Shown piece after piece: positions 33,009 to 43,733 of a DNA stretch of 64,000 nucleotides. The notes under the pieces were generated by a model that was given only the letters and a program-made list of their open reading frames with translations, was not told the origin of the DNA and made no database searches. Numbering within the stretch: position 1 is the stretch's first letter; each line of letters starts with the position of its first letter. The DNA is from Leguminivora glycinivorella (taxonomy: Eukaryota; Arthropoda; Insecta; Lepidoptera; Tortricidae): positions 2,993,501-3,057,500 of the forward strand of contig NC_062988.1 in the NCBI RefSeq assembly GCF_023078275.1, given 5' to 3'. The translations under genes and the position numbers were made by a program.

Positions 33009-33016
33009 TTAATTAT
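32943..33016 (-). repeat. Inverted flank copy (right of RLE ORF), unfilled site
   Basis: This stretch mirrors 31182-31388 minus the hairpin. The RLE ORF begins inside it, so its first ~25 residues come from the repeat and need not be ancestral protein. Confidence 0.78.
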
Positions 33017-34054
33017 TTGAATATGTCTCACGGAAGTTTAACGTGTATAATATGGACATAGTATTAGAGCACTAATCTTTGCAGGCATATGATTGCATAA
33101 ACTGTAATGCAAGATAGAGTAGGTATGTGCTGTAAATGTTGTAAGAATGTAATTCTGTAAAAACTGCTATTTTTAACTCATATTATTTTATTTGACACTA
33201 TTAGGTACTATTATTAACTACCTATATTCTCTGACATTAATACCCGTCTATATCATTTCGAACTTCCATTAGTTAGCAAGGGAAACAGCTGACCTTTCCT
33301 AACCTTTGATAGCTAGGATTACTTTATTAATGGCTGTGCCTGTACCAAACATAATATATTATGATAGTTATAAACATGGTTTTGGTATCTTGCTAAACCT
33401 TATCTTAACCAAAGTAAATCGAATGTATAAATTGTATAATAGATGTCTACTGGATTAAAATACTAAGAATTTCGGCGTGAATGCTCGCCTGATATGACTG
33501 TGTCAATAAATATTGTTAAATATTAATATTAGCGCCACTTAACCAAACATCAACTAAAAAAGGTGCATGAAATTTTCTTTAAACTTATGAGAAACGTTTC
33601 CGAAGTACGTTTTTTTTAGGTTTTGTTTATTTTATACAAAATTATATTTATCTTCGTTTTACCTAAAACTCACGTAACAAAACTTTTTCGTAATAAAAAG
33701 ATATCTGATTAAATATTCAGTTATCAAAACAATATACTGGTTTTATTTCTGTCACCATTCAATGCAAAATTAATGATTGAAATTAATCAATGGGTAATAA
33801 AAAATCTAGGTTAGTTATCGTTTATTGTCATTAGTCATTATTATCGTTTGTTACGTTCGTTTATCTACCGAAACACACCACTGATTCATTAGTAAGTGAA
33901 AATATATTGATACCTAATTATTCAAATCAGAAACGAAATATTAAATCAAGATTTTCATAAATAATATGTGACTAATTTGAATATGTCACTTAACAAAATC
34001 AGAATGGAATTTTAAACTCCGCAAAGTGGGGCTTCGTCTACGCAATAAACACAC

Positions 34055-34178
34055 TAAGGCCCACTTGCACCAACCACTTAACTCGAGGTTAGTGGGTTAT
34101 CATCTGTCAAATTTCATATAAAATGGTGGGTTAACCCTCTGGTTAACCCTCCATTTTCGTTGATGCAAGTGCCCCTTA
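34055..34178. mobile_element. MITE in the intron upstream of the SAM2 exon
   Basis: Ends TAAGGCCCACTTGCACCAAC and TTGATGCAAGTGCCCCTTA are inverted, with an inner GGTTAACCCTCTGGTTAACC repeat. Confidence 0.8.
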
Positions 34179-34285
34179 GTGGTTCGTTGTCATGTAACCC
34201 CAGGCCGGAAAGCCAAAGTCCCAAGTTCGAGACCACAGAGCAACTCCAAATAGACTAGCAAAAGCAGAATAAAACGGATACTCAC

Positions 34286-34522
34286 CACAAAATCAACATC
34301 ATCGAAGCCGCTTTCCAAGAAAAGTGGTTCATAGTCATGTAGCCCCAAGCCAGAAAGCCAAAGTCCCAAGTTTGAGGCCACAGATGGACTCAGACTAGAC
34401 TCAGAACAGCTGAGACCGAGGCGGGAGGTGAATTCTTGCTCCAGTTCGGACACAAACACAGATTCCCGAACTAGCTTGCTCCCAAACGACGCCATTATCT
34501 CGGAGATCTTCGCCCATTCCTC
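34286..34522 (-). CDS. Anks1: ANKS1 exon: start of SAM domain 1
   Basis: The acceptor GTCCACAG precedes 34522 and the donor GTGAGT starts at 34285. The exon holds 79 codons in phase 0. It begins EEWAKISEIMASFGSKL, a short helix that precedes the first SAM domain in ANKS1 proteins. About 48 residues in, it enters SAM1 with LGLWLSGLGLHDYEPLFLE followed by SGFDDVDFV. The pattern WL-x3-GL-x2-Y-x3-F-x5-F-D is the helix 1-3 signature of SAM folds. The domain is completed by the next exon. SAM domains mediate homo- and hetero-oligomerisation, and here the partner could be the second SAM domain. Confidence 0.9.
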
Positions 34523-35405
34523 CTGTGGACAATTAAAGATAAATAAATATAAGTGTGTAACAAAGTCAAAGCCAAGTCAAGGCCTTAGGGCTACAACCAC
34601 AAAGTTAAATCGGACCCCAGACGTCCATGACAGCCGTAGCAAATAATGGGCTAACGCAAGGAGGATGCCAAAAACTCAAAATATTATAAAGGTCTCCTAA
34701 TAACAATATGCCCATATAAGTATGTATGGATTATTTCTTCTTTACAGAAAATGGCTCTAGAAATTAAAGTGGCACTTAGCATATAGATGATAATTTTTAT
34801 AATGTTAACAAAAACTATCCCGGAATAATTTCACTCTTGGAGATGTTTCAGAATCATATCAAAGGGAAAGAGTAAACCTGAGTCGAAGGTATTACAAATT
34901 AACAAGTTTCCATAATTAATAAAGTTAGTTAATTATGTAAATATACTAAAGAACAGCTGGTGTGCACTTAATACAGCTGATACATATTTTAACGTCAGCG
35001 AATGTATAAACTGACGATAAAAATAAACGATCATATCATTATTCTTGATACATTTGCTAATAAGCAGCTGACACTTAATGATAACAATTAAGATGCTGTC
35101 ACAGCTACTTTAAAAACCGCGATAAAATGTGGCGTTCATTTCTAAATGATCCTTATACTTCATCTGTTCTAAGGTGGAATTTCTGTTTGAATTTCAAATG
35201 AAAACATTCTTATTGCACAAGAAGTATGAAGAACATTTTATGGTGGAATAGGACAAAAGTGTCGTGCGTGTTATAAACATCTGCCGATCGCCAAGCTGTT
35301 TGCCCACCTGCATTCGATAAAAACAAAAGAACTGTCAAAGTCCTTTCCACAGATATGGTGTACAGTTTACTATCTTATGACTTTTTTTTAGCTTAGCATA
35401 GGTAC

Positions 35406-35571
35406 CTGCGTGCGAGCCGAATGCACAAACGCTCACGAAACGAAACGCTCGTAGATATCTATCTCTATCGCTCTTCCGTATTGGCGCGACAGGGCCAGAC
35501 TACCTTTCGCGGCGTTTCGTTTTCGTTTCGCGTCGTAGAAATGCCATTCGGCTACGGGGCCTGGGTAGCCA
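35406..35571. mobile_element. MITE-like element, family D (AGCCGAATG termini)
   Basis: The termini GCGAGCCGAATGC and GCCATTCGGCTACG are inverted. The interior has AACGCTCACGAAACGAAACG and ATCTCTATCGCTCTTCCGTA. Partial or diverged copies are at 6243-6352, 28778-28875, 29102-29228, 48015-48110, 48537-48665 and 49726-49865. Confidence 0.75.
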
Positions 35572-36277
35572 ACCTCACAACCGCTTACGCTTCCTAAGTG
35601 AATCGTAGCTAGCTTATACACCATGTTTTTTTTTCCGTTTTTAAGGTTCATTATCAGGAAACACTTTGTATATCACTTTTTGTTAAATTCGAAAAAAAAG
35701 TTTTCATCGTTTCCATACATAATAAATTAATTAATCGGTGTGAGAGACCCTTAACGATAACATTCGAGTTAGTGTCAAGTAGGTAATTGACGTCACATTT
35801 CATAATAAATAATACTAAGTTATAAAAGATTTATTGATTTATTAAATTGAATTTATTTTTTTTTATAACTCGATAACAGTAAAAGTTAAAAAGGATAACA
35901 GTAAAAGTTAAAACAGGAAATGAATTGCAATTCGCCTAAAGAACCTCCTTCCCTTAAAAGCGTTGTAGTGGCGCGACAGAGCAAGACCGTTTCGATCGCG
36001 TGTCGTCAACGATTGTCACCTCGGCTAGACCGACCGTATGCGCTTGCGCATAATGACTGTATATCATCAGATAACGCATGCGGGCGCATTATCTTATATC
36101 AGCACGGTATTGTTTACGGAGCTTGAAGCGTAAAGGCATTTTTTTATAAAACAGGAATATTGATCGTTGATAGTATTTATGAACAAAGAACTATATTTTG
36201 TACGGCAATTTTTGCACTTTTCCATAGACTCGCTCCGATCTCGTTCAATCGCTCCCACGAACTAGTTCGCTCTTTTA

Positions 36278-36560
36278 GGTCTTTTGCTCATTTAGTTCAG
36301 CCAGACCAGGGACCACTGCGGTCGGAAAGATCATAACGAATGGGACCGAATCGAATAGTGTCAAAATGATACGAATAGACCACAGATAGTAACATTCCTG
36401 GTCGAAATGTTGTAAGTAACCGAAGTTTAATATGAAACCTTGATGTTTTTGTGGTGCTCTGCTAAGTAGCTCTCGCTCTCGGTCGGCGCACACACGCACG
36501 GTTCTCGATTTAAACCGCTCGCGCTCGCCGATCCTATACTGAACTAAATGAGCAAAGACC
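36278..36560. mobile_element. MITE with GGTCTTTTGCTCATTTAGTT termini
   Basis: The left end GGTCTTTTGCTCATTTAGTT and right end AACTAAATGAGCAAAGACC are inverted over ~22 bp. The interior is GC-rich relative to the flanks. Confidence 0.75.
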
Positions 36561-36656
36561 GATTCTCAGAGCACGAAAAGATTCAGTTCATTTCGGTCAT
36601 TGATGGGATTTTATTCCTAACAGTTCATAGTTGGTGAACGACACAAGCCTAATACC

Positions 36657-36897
36657 CGCTTTTGCCCGCGGCCTCACTCGCGTTAAATCAGAAAATTGAA
36701 GAATGCTCCATACACATTTTCACTTCGTATTTTAGGGAAATGGGGGGGTTAGAAAGAGACAAAAAGTAGCCTACGTCACTCTCCATCCCTTCAACTATCT
36801 CCAATTAAAAAAATCACGTCAATTTGTTGCTCCGTTTTGCCGTAAAAGACGGACAAACAAACAGACACACACACTTTCCCATTTATAATATTACTTA
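36657..36897 (+). repeat. Dispersed repeat family A, copy 4 (with internal insertion)
   Basis: It begins CTTTTGCCCGCGGCCTCACT, then ~60 unrelated bases precede GTTAGAAAGAGAC and the usual 3' part. Confidence 0.75.
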
Positions 36898-36994
36898 ATG
36901 GATTCATTTACACTACATTTCTATAATTATTGATTAGTTTACTGATTTAATACTTATTATTGCACGCCACAATAGAATAACCTAACCACAAAAT

Positions 36995-37246
36995 TAAAAT
37001 TTTGAAAAAACCCCCGACCGCGACCTAGTGGACCTATTTTCATGAAACATGGCTAAGAACACTCCCGACTAACTCAGCTTTCAGACAAAAAAAAAACAAA
37101 TCAAAATCGGTTCATCCGTTCGAGAGCTACGATGCCACAGACAGACACACACACAGACATACAGACAGATAGAGACATACAGACGTGTCTGTCTATACAG
37201 ACACGTCAAAATAACACCCCGTCGTGTTTGCGTCGGGGGTTAAAAA
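36995..37246 (-). repeat. Dispersed repeat family C with CAGA/GTCT microsatellite, copy 1
   Basis: Minus orientation of a unit that reads CCCGACGCAAACACGACGG, a GTCT-rich stretch, GGCATCGTAGCTC, CGGATGAACCGATTT and a GGGGTTTTTTC end. Other copies are at 41987-42190 and 44706-44955 (plus). Confidence 0.8.
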
Positions 37247-37474
37247 ATCGACAAAACAGCGCACATGTAGAGGTAAACAACAGGCGGTCTTATCACAGAA
37301 TATATAATAGTACAAGTACAGAAGGCCCACTGCTTTGATGTTCACGAAATGCCGCCTTTTTAAATGCCTACAAAATTCTAAACAAAGAAACGAGCCGCAC
37401 GTGCGCCGCAACCGGCTATAGGGTTGCCTATGGATTAAAACGAATTAATACTCAGAAAAAATGTTATCCTATTC

Positions 37475-37618
37475 TATAATGAAACGCACGAATGACGGTT
37501 GACAAGTAACGGATTTATTCATATTCAGATATGGGAGCATAAACACATGTTACACATATTCTTGACTAGATGGCGCTAGTAACCATATTTTAAACTTATT
37601 TTGATGTAAGTAACAACA
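37475..37618 (-). repeat. Copia 3' LTR
   Basis: On the minus strand it starts TGTTGTTACTTAC right after the polypurine tract and ends near TTTCATTATAG, about 144 bp. The distal ~100 bp matches the 5' LTR almost exactly. Confidence 0.8.
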
Positions 37619-38049
37619 CCCCCACTATATCAAAATAACAAATAAACTAATATTTCATAGGTGCAAACCGGGGAAACAATATTTTCTTAACTTAATATCA
37701 CAATATTTTTCTCTACAAAGTTAACAAATTAGCACAGGTTAATAAATAACTAAATAAATGATTTACTAACAACAAACAAACAGCAATAAAATCATTTTTA
37801 AACCACACTAAGTGTTTTCATAAACCTGTATTGTTTCACCTCCAGTAAACCTTTACTTAACATGTCAGTTGTTTCTACAATATCATTATTAATCACTTCT
37901 ATAATGCAATTATAAACCTTGAGTTAACAATAACATCTTCACTATTATTACAATTTGGCTTTTCAACATTTAATTTACATTCCATGTTTGAAACTTCAAC
38001 TTTTTCAACTTACAACTTAACTATGATTTGAAAATATTAGAAAAATCAT

Positions 38050-38640
38050 GAACACCAATAGTTTTCAAATTATCATAATGCTTATTTACAAATACACAAG
38101 GCTCAAGTTTCCATTTTGTGTATCCTAATTTACATGAAGATTCATCCACTTTTTTTTATACCAACAAGTGATGATTGCTTTACACCATAAACAGCCCTTT
38201 TTAATTTCAACTTGTTTAAATCACTGACAGGAAAACCTTCTGGCAAATGCATAGAAATACCTTTTTAAGTTGGCCATTAAGAAAAGCTGTTGTGACGTCT
38301 AAATGAGTTACATTCAACTGTACACTTAAGGCAAACAGTAACCTCAACATTGAGTGCCTAATAACAGGGGAACATGTCTCTTGATAGTCTACACTGAGCT
38401 TTTGCGTAAAGCCCTTAGCTACAAGCCGCACATGATAACTCACTTTATTGTCACATCAAACACGTTTCTTTTTCAACACCCACTTGCATTACACTACCGG
38501 AGCATCGACAACTTCCCAAACCTCGTTGTCTTCAAACGACTGCAGTTCATCGGCCATCGCCTGCAACCACTGTTGTTTCTCAGGACCACTGACAGCTTCC
38601 GCATATGTCATTTCATCTTCTCCCACATAGGTGCATGTAT
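38050..38640 (-). pseudogene. Copia reverse transcriptase remnant
   Basis: The minus strand shows EDEMTYAEAVSG with MADELQSFEDNEVWEVVDAP (RVT_2 entry), then VRLVAKGFTQKLSVDYQETC, THLDVTTAFLNGQLKK and NKLKLKRAVYGVKQSS. These are the N-terminal and first palm blocks of copia RT, with the first catalytic Asp in LDV. The frames shift twice, and the YVDDM block is deleted. Confidence 0.85.
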
Positions 38641-39266
38641 TTGCAAAACTATACTGCTCAGGTTTCTTCCTCTGTTGATTCTGACGTTCTTCACAGTGGG
38701 CAACTTCTGTGATACCTCGGGTCTTCTCGGCTAAGCATCTACTGAAGACAGTTGAATTTCAGGTTTCAACTGTGACAGGCCTGCATCTGTTCTAGATATA
38801 TCTTCTAAGGACTGCTGCTGTACTTCCTCTTCATGCTGTTCACCTTCATTTTCCACGTCTAGGTATTTTAACTCAGAGTCGCTGGAGCTTTGCTGGTTAA
38901 TTCTAATTTAACCACAGATTCCTCTGTCAACTCCCCCACTGAATCTGTGTTTTCTACACAAACTGTGACTGTGTCGTCATTCCTTTTCTTCTCAAGAATC
39001 ACAACATCTCGACTTGTTGTAATCTGATTCTTGACTGTAACCTTTCATGTTCTCAGGAAAATCTATTCCATCGACTAATTCACGCTTCACTTCGTAGCCG
39101 TTGATATTTCCTTAATATCCGGAACACAAAAAACAGGTACTTTCGTATTATTCGCTGCGACACTGTCTAAGAATAAGCGTCTAAAACTTAATTTTGCAGC
39201 CAAGTTTCGTTCGCCGTATGCAACATAAAAGTCACTTTGATTGAAATCTTAACTGAGAAAACAACA

Positions 39267-39455
39267 CTAAAATGCGTTAGTCTGTTTTTTCTTCTCCGAT
39301 TCCTCACTTAAAAGTGGACATTGGCTTCGATAATGGCCTTCGTTTTTACATTTATAACAGGTTATGTTTTTCGTGTTTACATTCGAGTTTGACGTTTGAC
39401 AGGTCTGTTGTCTATGCTTGCTAGTGTTGCGACAGTTCTTCAAGTGACTTGCAAC
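39267..39455 (-). pseudogene. Copia Gag continuation with CCHC zinc knuckle
   Basis: Minus-strand translation gives NITCYKCKNEGHYRSQCP, a C-x2-C-x4-H-x4-C retroviral-type knuckle that binds nucleic acid. It is the continuation of Gag after the 509-bp insertion. It soon ends at stop codons, and the protease that should follow is deleted. Confidence 0.85.
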
Positions 39456-39964
39456 CACAGACCAACCCCTATAGACATCTATTACAAGACGACTCGCGGT
39501 GGCCAGCCTTCCTAGTATTTGCACTGATATAAGCGCGGGCGCTCGCCGTGCCCGATCAGTATCGACCAAGTAACAGACCCGAAAGCAGCGCGTGTTTTTC
39601 GCACAAAAAAATTGGAAAAGGGTATTTTGATGCCTTAAAGATGTCCACCTGTAGTGTGAAATGGTGTGGAAAGGTAACAAGAAGCTCAAATTTAAAAACA
39701 GACGGCATTACATTCCACAAATAAGTGATATTTATAATTTATTCAGAGCCGGCATAGGTCAACTTACATTGGCCACTTACGCGTCAGTAGAGGGACAGTC
39801 ATACTTCTGTCCCTTTTCATCTGGCGCGACTGCCCGCCGTCCTTGAAACGGCCAATCACAGCGCGCTTAACACATTCCCCGCCCGCTCCTCGCACCCCAA
39901 ACACTGGTGACTCGTATCGCGAACCAAATATACAAAACTGCCACTCTATAGGAGGTTCTCTGTG
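39456..39964 (+). mobile_element. P-like non-autonomous element with 8-bp TSD, inserted in Copia gag
   Basis: Identical 8-mers cttgcaac flank it at 39448-39455 and 39965-39972. The termini are inverted: CACAGACCAACCCCTATAGA on the left, and CACAGAGAACCTCCTATAGA read from the right end. Removing the insert and one 8-mer rejoins the Copia gag. An 8-bp duplication plus a THAP-type first exon (next entry) fits the P-element superfamily. At 509 bp it cannot encode a transposase, so it depended on a relative elsewhere. Confidence 0.82.
39641..39724 (+). pseudogene. THAP-domain first exon of a P-like transposase (relic)
   Basis: ATG at 39641 opens 27 codons ending at TAA 39722. The sequence starts MSTCSVKWCGKV (C-x4-C, the first zinc-ligand pair of a THAP DNA-binding domain) and reaches DGITFHK, the FH(K/R) element that precedes FP in THAP domains. 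In intact genes a donor commonly follows here. In this copy the expected GTAAGT reads ATAAGT, so splicing would fail. The second zinc pair would lie in the missing exon. Confidence 0.72.
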
Positions 39965-40557
39965 CTTGCAACAAATGCTGAATTGCACTCCGTTTCACTT
40001 ACTTGACTTGATTCCATATCGAGTAATTTTGTCTTGATGGAATCGGCCGTTATACTGATACCAGAGTGCTCGATAGCCATAATCATGGGCATAAAACGTT
40101 CTGGTAAACCAGCAAGCATCAAAGAGCCCACCCATTCATCATCAATTTTGAAACCCGTACCGGACAATCTCTGCGAAGTTTCAACTATTTGTGTCACATA
40201 ATTCGTCATATTTTCACAGTTTTCCAGTCTGATGGATATTAAATGACGAAGCAAAGTAATCCTCCGCGAAAATCCCGAATCGTCGAACAAAGTCTTCAAC
40301 GCCGTCCACAATTCCTTCGTGGTCTTTGTCTTCTTTATATGCACAAATAATGATGAATCTATCGTCAAAATCAGCTTCGCTCGTGCTTTTGCGTCTGCAG
40401 CGTCTACCACTGTTGTAGTCCCGTCTGCCGCAGGTTCTTCCTTGATATACTTGTTCGCGCCTTCAAGTATCAGCAAATTTTCTACTGCGAACGCCCAATC
40501 GTCGTAATTCTCGCGACCTTTCAGCTTCGGCACGTTCGTCAGAAAATGAGAACTCAT
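39946..40557 (-). pseudogene. Copia Gag (N-terminal part, interrupted)
   Basis: About 200 codons from ATG. It begins MSSHFLTNVPKLKGRENYDD, with the W-containing KLKG-x-N-Y-x-x-W start typical of copia-type Gag (UBN2/gag-polypeptide family). Then come ELWTALKTLFDDSGFSRRIT and LMLAGLPERFMPMIMAIE, also characteristic. At NSAFVAS the reading enters the P-like insertion and stops. The remaining Gag with the zinc knuckle is displaced to 39440 and below. Confidence 0.9.
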
Positions 40558-40631
40558 TTTTAAGCACTTTACACGAAAAACACTAACTATTACAATTACT
40601 TTTTAATTAAAAACGGGATGGGACCCATAAC

Positions 40632-40735
40632 CTATAATGAAACGCACGAATGACGGTTGACAAGTAACGGATTTATTCATATTCAGATATGGGAGCATAA
40701 ACACATGTTACACATATTCTTGACTAGATGGCGCG
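40632..40735 (-). repeat. Copia 5' LTR, missing its first ~42 bp
   Basis: It matches the 3' LTR from GCGCCATCTAG to the LTR end, then continues into the primer-binding site. The outer end is lost, so no target duplication can be scored. Confidence 0.8.
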
Positions 40736-40739
40736 GTCT

Positions 40740-41530
40740 TATCGCTACCTCTCTCAGTGACCATTATAGTCACCACTATAGATAATTACTTAAGTCTTTT
40801 CTTATTAATACTACCGCCTTTCTTATCTAATAGTAATATAAGAGTCACTTTACACTCTCTTAAGTAGTTTTTAGATTCGACGATAACCTACATACAATAA
40901 GATAATTCGTTCGACAATGCTAGTGAAAGTTTTATTCAGTTTGAGTATTAATCAAGATAAGAAGTGAAATTAATTGTTATTTAATCAAATGTATACTTAT
41001 GTAAGCCATACGATACATAATACCGTAGATACTAGGCATACTGGTTAGGTAGTGAGTTTCTATGCCCCAGATCATTATCAACTAGTTTCTTTCCTTATAT
41101 TCCTTATTACATCGAAAAGCTGCACATCTAATTTTCATGTCTGTGTCTGTTACGTCTAAAATACTGGGTCCTCAATATTTTTATTTGCAGTTGAATTTTA
41201 TTTTAATTTAAAACTACATTCACGAAATATATTCAAATCAGTTAAAAGCTTTTCTATATATTCCTATTCCTAGATAATTATTTATTTAAAAAAATAAGTA
41301 TTCAAATAAAATACTTTTAAGTAGGTAGGTTAACATTTCGATAGAGTGGTGATTAACAAAAAGAGTGATGCCGAATCCATTTGTGTATCATTTTAAGTTG
41401 CTCGAACACATTTTTACACAAAATCGGTCAAATCACTGAAATAGTTCTTAAAATTTTATATCCATAAGCAGAGTATGTCGCCGCGAGATAGATTACTCGT
41501 CCTTATGTAATTAATACAATATCAAAAAGA
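40740..41530. other. ANKS1 intron between Copia and MITE, nothing seen
   Basis: Unique AT-rich sequence without repeats I can place or protein-like frames. Confidence 0.45.
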
Positions 41531-41533
41531 CGT

Positions 41534-41638
41534 CTGGCCCTCTAGCACAACTTGCCTTGTCGCGCGCGAGTACATACTTGAAGTCGCGCTTGATGTATGG
41601 ACTCGCGCGCGACAAGGCAAGTTGTGCTAAAGGGTCAG
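41534..41638. mobile_element. Foldback MITE, family E, copy 2
   Basis: Inverted arms CTGGCCCTCTAGCACAACTT / AAGTTGTGCTAAAGGGTCAG include the GTCGCGCGCGAGT block. Copy 1 is at 7491-7592. Confidence 0.85.
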
Positions 41639-41986
41639 ATCTATGTTGTTTCATTATACTGTCGCGCCTATAATATGCTAGCACTGCTAGTACGTATACA
41701 TTTACGTTATCCAACAAGCCGTCAAACCGAAGTAGATAATCTTGTCGCTAAACACTCACAGAAACTGTTTACCAACTTTCTTGTTTATCTACACGCCGCG
41801 AATCGTGACCGATAAGGTCAAGCCGTCCCGCGAATTGCTAGCCCTTCTATTTACTGATAGTAATGAGCTATTGAAGCGAAGGTTTCTTAATGCATTAACA
41901 ATGTTATTTTTTCTCTCTTTACACTGACGTAAGTATCGTATGTGATGTAAGAGATAACAAAACGTGGTCCATAAAAGTGTATTTTT

Positions 41987-42190
41987 AACCCCCGACGCAA
42001 AAACGACGGAAGTTTGACGTATCTGTCTTTATGTTTGTCTGTCTGTCTGTATGTGTATATGTCTGTGGCATCGTAGCTCCCGAACGGATGAACCGATTTA
42101 GATTTTTTTGTTTGAAAGCTGAGTTAGTCGGGAGTGTTCTTAGCCATGTTTCATGAAAATTGGTTCACTATGTCGAGGGTTTTTTCAAGA
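41987..42190 (+). repeat. Dispersed repeat family C, copy 2
   Basis: Contains CCCCCGACGCAAAAACGACG, GTCTGTCTGTCTGTATGTG, and TCGGGAGTGTTCTTAGCCAT. It lies ~300 bp left of the 1.24-kb palindrome. Confidence 0.8.
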
Positions 42191-42494
42191 TTATAGATAG
42201 AATTTGATGGAAAACAGAGTTCTATATTTAGTACCTACAATGAAATTAAATTTTTTCGCGAGACTGAGCAGGAAAGCGGACCTTGACGCTAGGCCGGGAA
42301 AACGCTAGGGTGCCTAGAGTTGAAGAAGACTTTTCCTAAACCCTATCCTAAAAAATCTCATTACCTAGTGTTTTCGTGCTTTTAAGTCACATCAATGTCT
42401 TCATATTTATACATATTTCGCACCAAACCACTACCAACATTTTCTACGTACAAATACAAAGCATTCTTTGTAAGTATGCTCTTGCTCATCTTTC

Positions 42495-43733
42495 GCCAGA
42501 AAGTCAGAAATAATCTATTTTTCTTAGACATAAAAGTACACAGTGACAGTACACATCAAAATAAAAGTTTTTTTCTCGAGGATGTCATAATTTAAGCCCT
42601 TAGAAGGACGAGCGTAGTGAGGACTATTAAAAACTGTTAAAAAAAATTCTATTATTTTTGTGCTTTGTCCGATTTTGACAAAAAATGTGTCAATTGAAAG
42701 GTATTGTTTAATGTAATCGAAAAAAAAATTAAAAAAAAAAATTGCTAAAAACGTGTAAGAAAAAATTAAAAAAACCTTAAATTTTCGTATCACGCTGAAT
42801 AACTGCTAAGAACGACAGATAAGATATACAATGTCGATATACAAGTTTTTAAAATCAAAGACAAATAAATTCATAATTATAAACTGAAAACCGAATCGAA
42901 ATCGGATCAGTAATTTTTAAGATACAAGTTGCCAAACTTGGCTTAGTTTGTTTATATGGTCGCTTTTAAATTATTCAGCGTAGCGAGGTCTGCAACGAAA
43001 AACAACAAAAAACCAAGTTTTTTTTTTATGTTACATAAATTTTTTCTTTCAACTGACACACGTTTTGTAAAAATCAGACCACCGAAAAAAAAAACTTGTT
43101 TTTTTGTTGTTTTTCGTTGCAGACCTCGCTACGCTCGGATTCCTAAGGGATGAAATTTTTATATCCTCAGCGAAAATCATTTATTATGATGTCTTCTATC
43201 AATGCATACTCTTAGCTGTAAGAAAAATATATTATTTCTGACTTTTTGGCTGAATAATTTAAAAGCGACCATATAAACAAACTAAGCCAACTTTGGCAAC
43301 TTGTCTCTTAAAAACTACTGATCCGATTTCGATTCGGTTTTCAGTTTATAATTATGAATTTATTTGTCTTTGATTTTAAAAACTCATGTATCGACATTGT
43401 ACATCTTATCTGTCGTTCTTAGCAGTTATTCAGCGTGATACGAAAATTTAAGTTTTTTTTAATTTTTTCTTACACGTTTTTAGCAATGTTTTTTTTAAAT
43501 TTTTTTTTCGATTACATTAAACAATACCTTTCAATTGACACATTTTTTGTCAAAATCGGACAAAGCACAAAAATAATAGAATTTTTTTTAACAGTTTTTA
43601 ATAGTCCTCACTACGCTCGTCCTTCTAAGGGCTTAAATTATGATATCCTCGAGAAAAAAACTTTTTTTTTTATGTGTACTGTCACTGTGTACTTTTATGT
43701 CTAAGAAAAATAGATTATTTCTGACTTTCTGGC
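42495..43733. repeat. 1.24-kb palindrome with 485-bp arms
   Basis: Left arm 42495-42979 and right arm 43249-43733 are inverted copies in exact register, differing at scattered bases. A second, inner inverted pair lies at 42978-43025 and 43088-43135. The arms contain matching 89-codon AT-rich frames simply because they are copies; these are not genes. It lies in the ANKS1 intron upstream of SAM1. Confidence 0.9.

Larger units (their letters stand above)
37475..40735 (-). mobile_element. Internally deleted Copia (Ty1/copia) LTR retrotransposon
   Basis: Direct repeats of ~100 bp occur at 37475-37577 and 40632-40735. Between them, on the minus strand, come Gag (40557-39946), a CCHC knuckle (39310-39370 region), RT pieces (38640-38050) and an RNase H end fragment (near 37850). 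Just inside the 5' LTR the minus strand reads GGTTATGGGTCC, the internal initiator-tRNA-Met type primer site used by Drosophila copia. A GTGGGGGTG purine tract abuts the 3' LTR. Protease, the integrase core, the RT active site and most of RNase H are missing, and several frames are broken, so it is inactive. It carries a P-like insertion at 39456-39964. Confidence 0.9.

Noticed and set aside
35920..36126. 68-codon plus-strand frame in a GC-richer patch
   Set aside because: The patch looks like part of a dispersed repeat, the frame has no domain, and no splice or polyadenylation context supports it.
37283..40745. 10-bp match CGGTCTTATC near 37285 and 40736 as a Copia target duplication
   Set aside because: It does not abut the LTR ends (it lies ~190 bp outside on the left), and the 5' LTR is truncated, so the match is most likely chance.
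42524..42793. A pair of almost identical 89-codon frames on opposite strands (42524-42793 minus and 43435-43704 plus) that looks like a conserved gene family
   Set aside because: Both are AT-rich frames lying in the two arms of one palindrome. Their similarity is due to the DNA duplication, not to protein constraint, and neither has a recognisable domain or start context.
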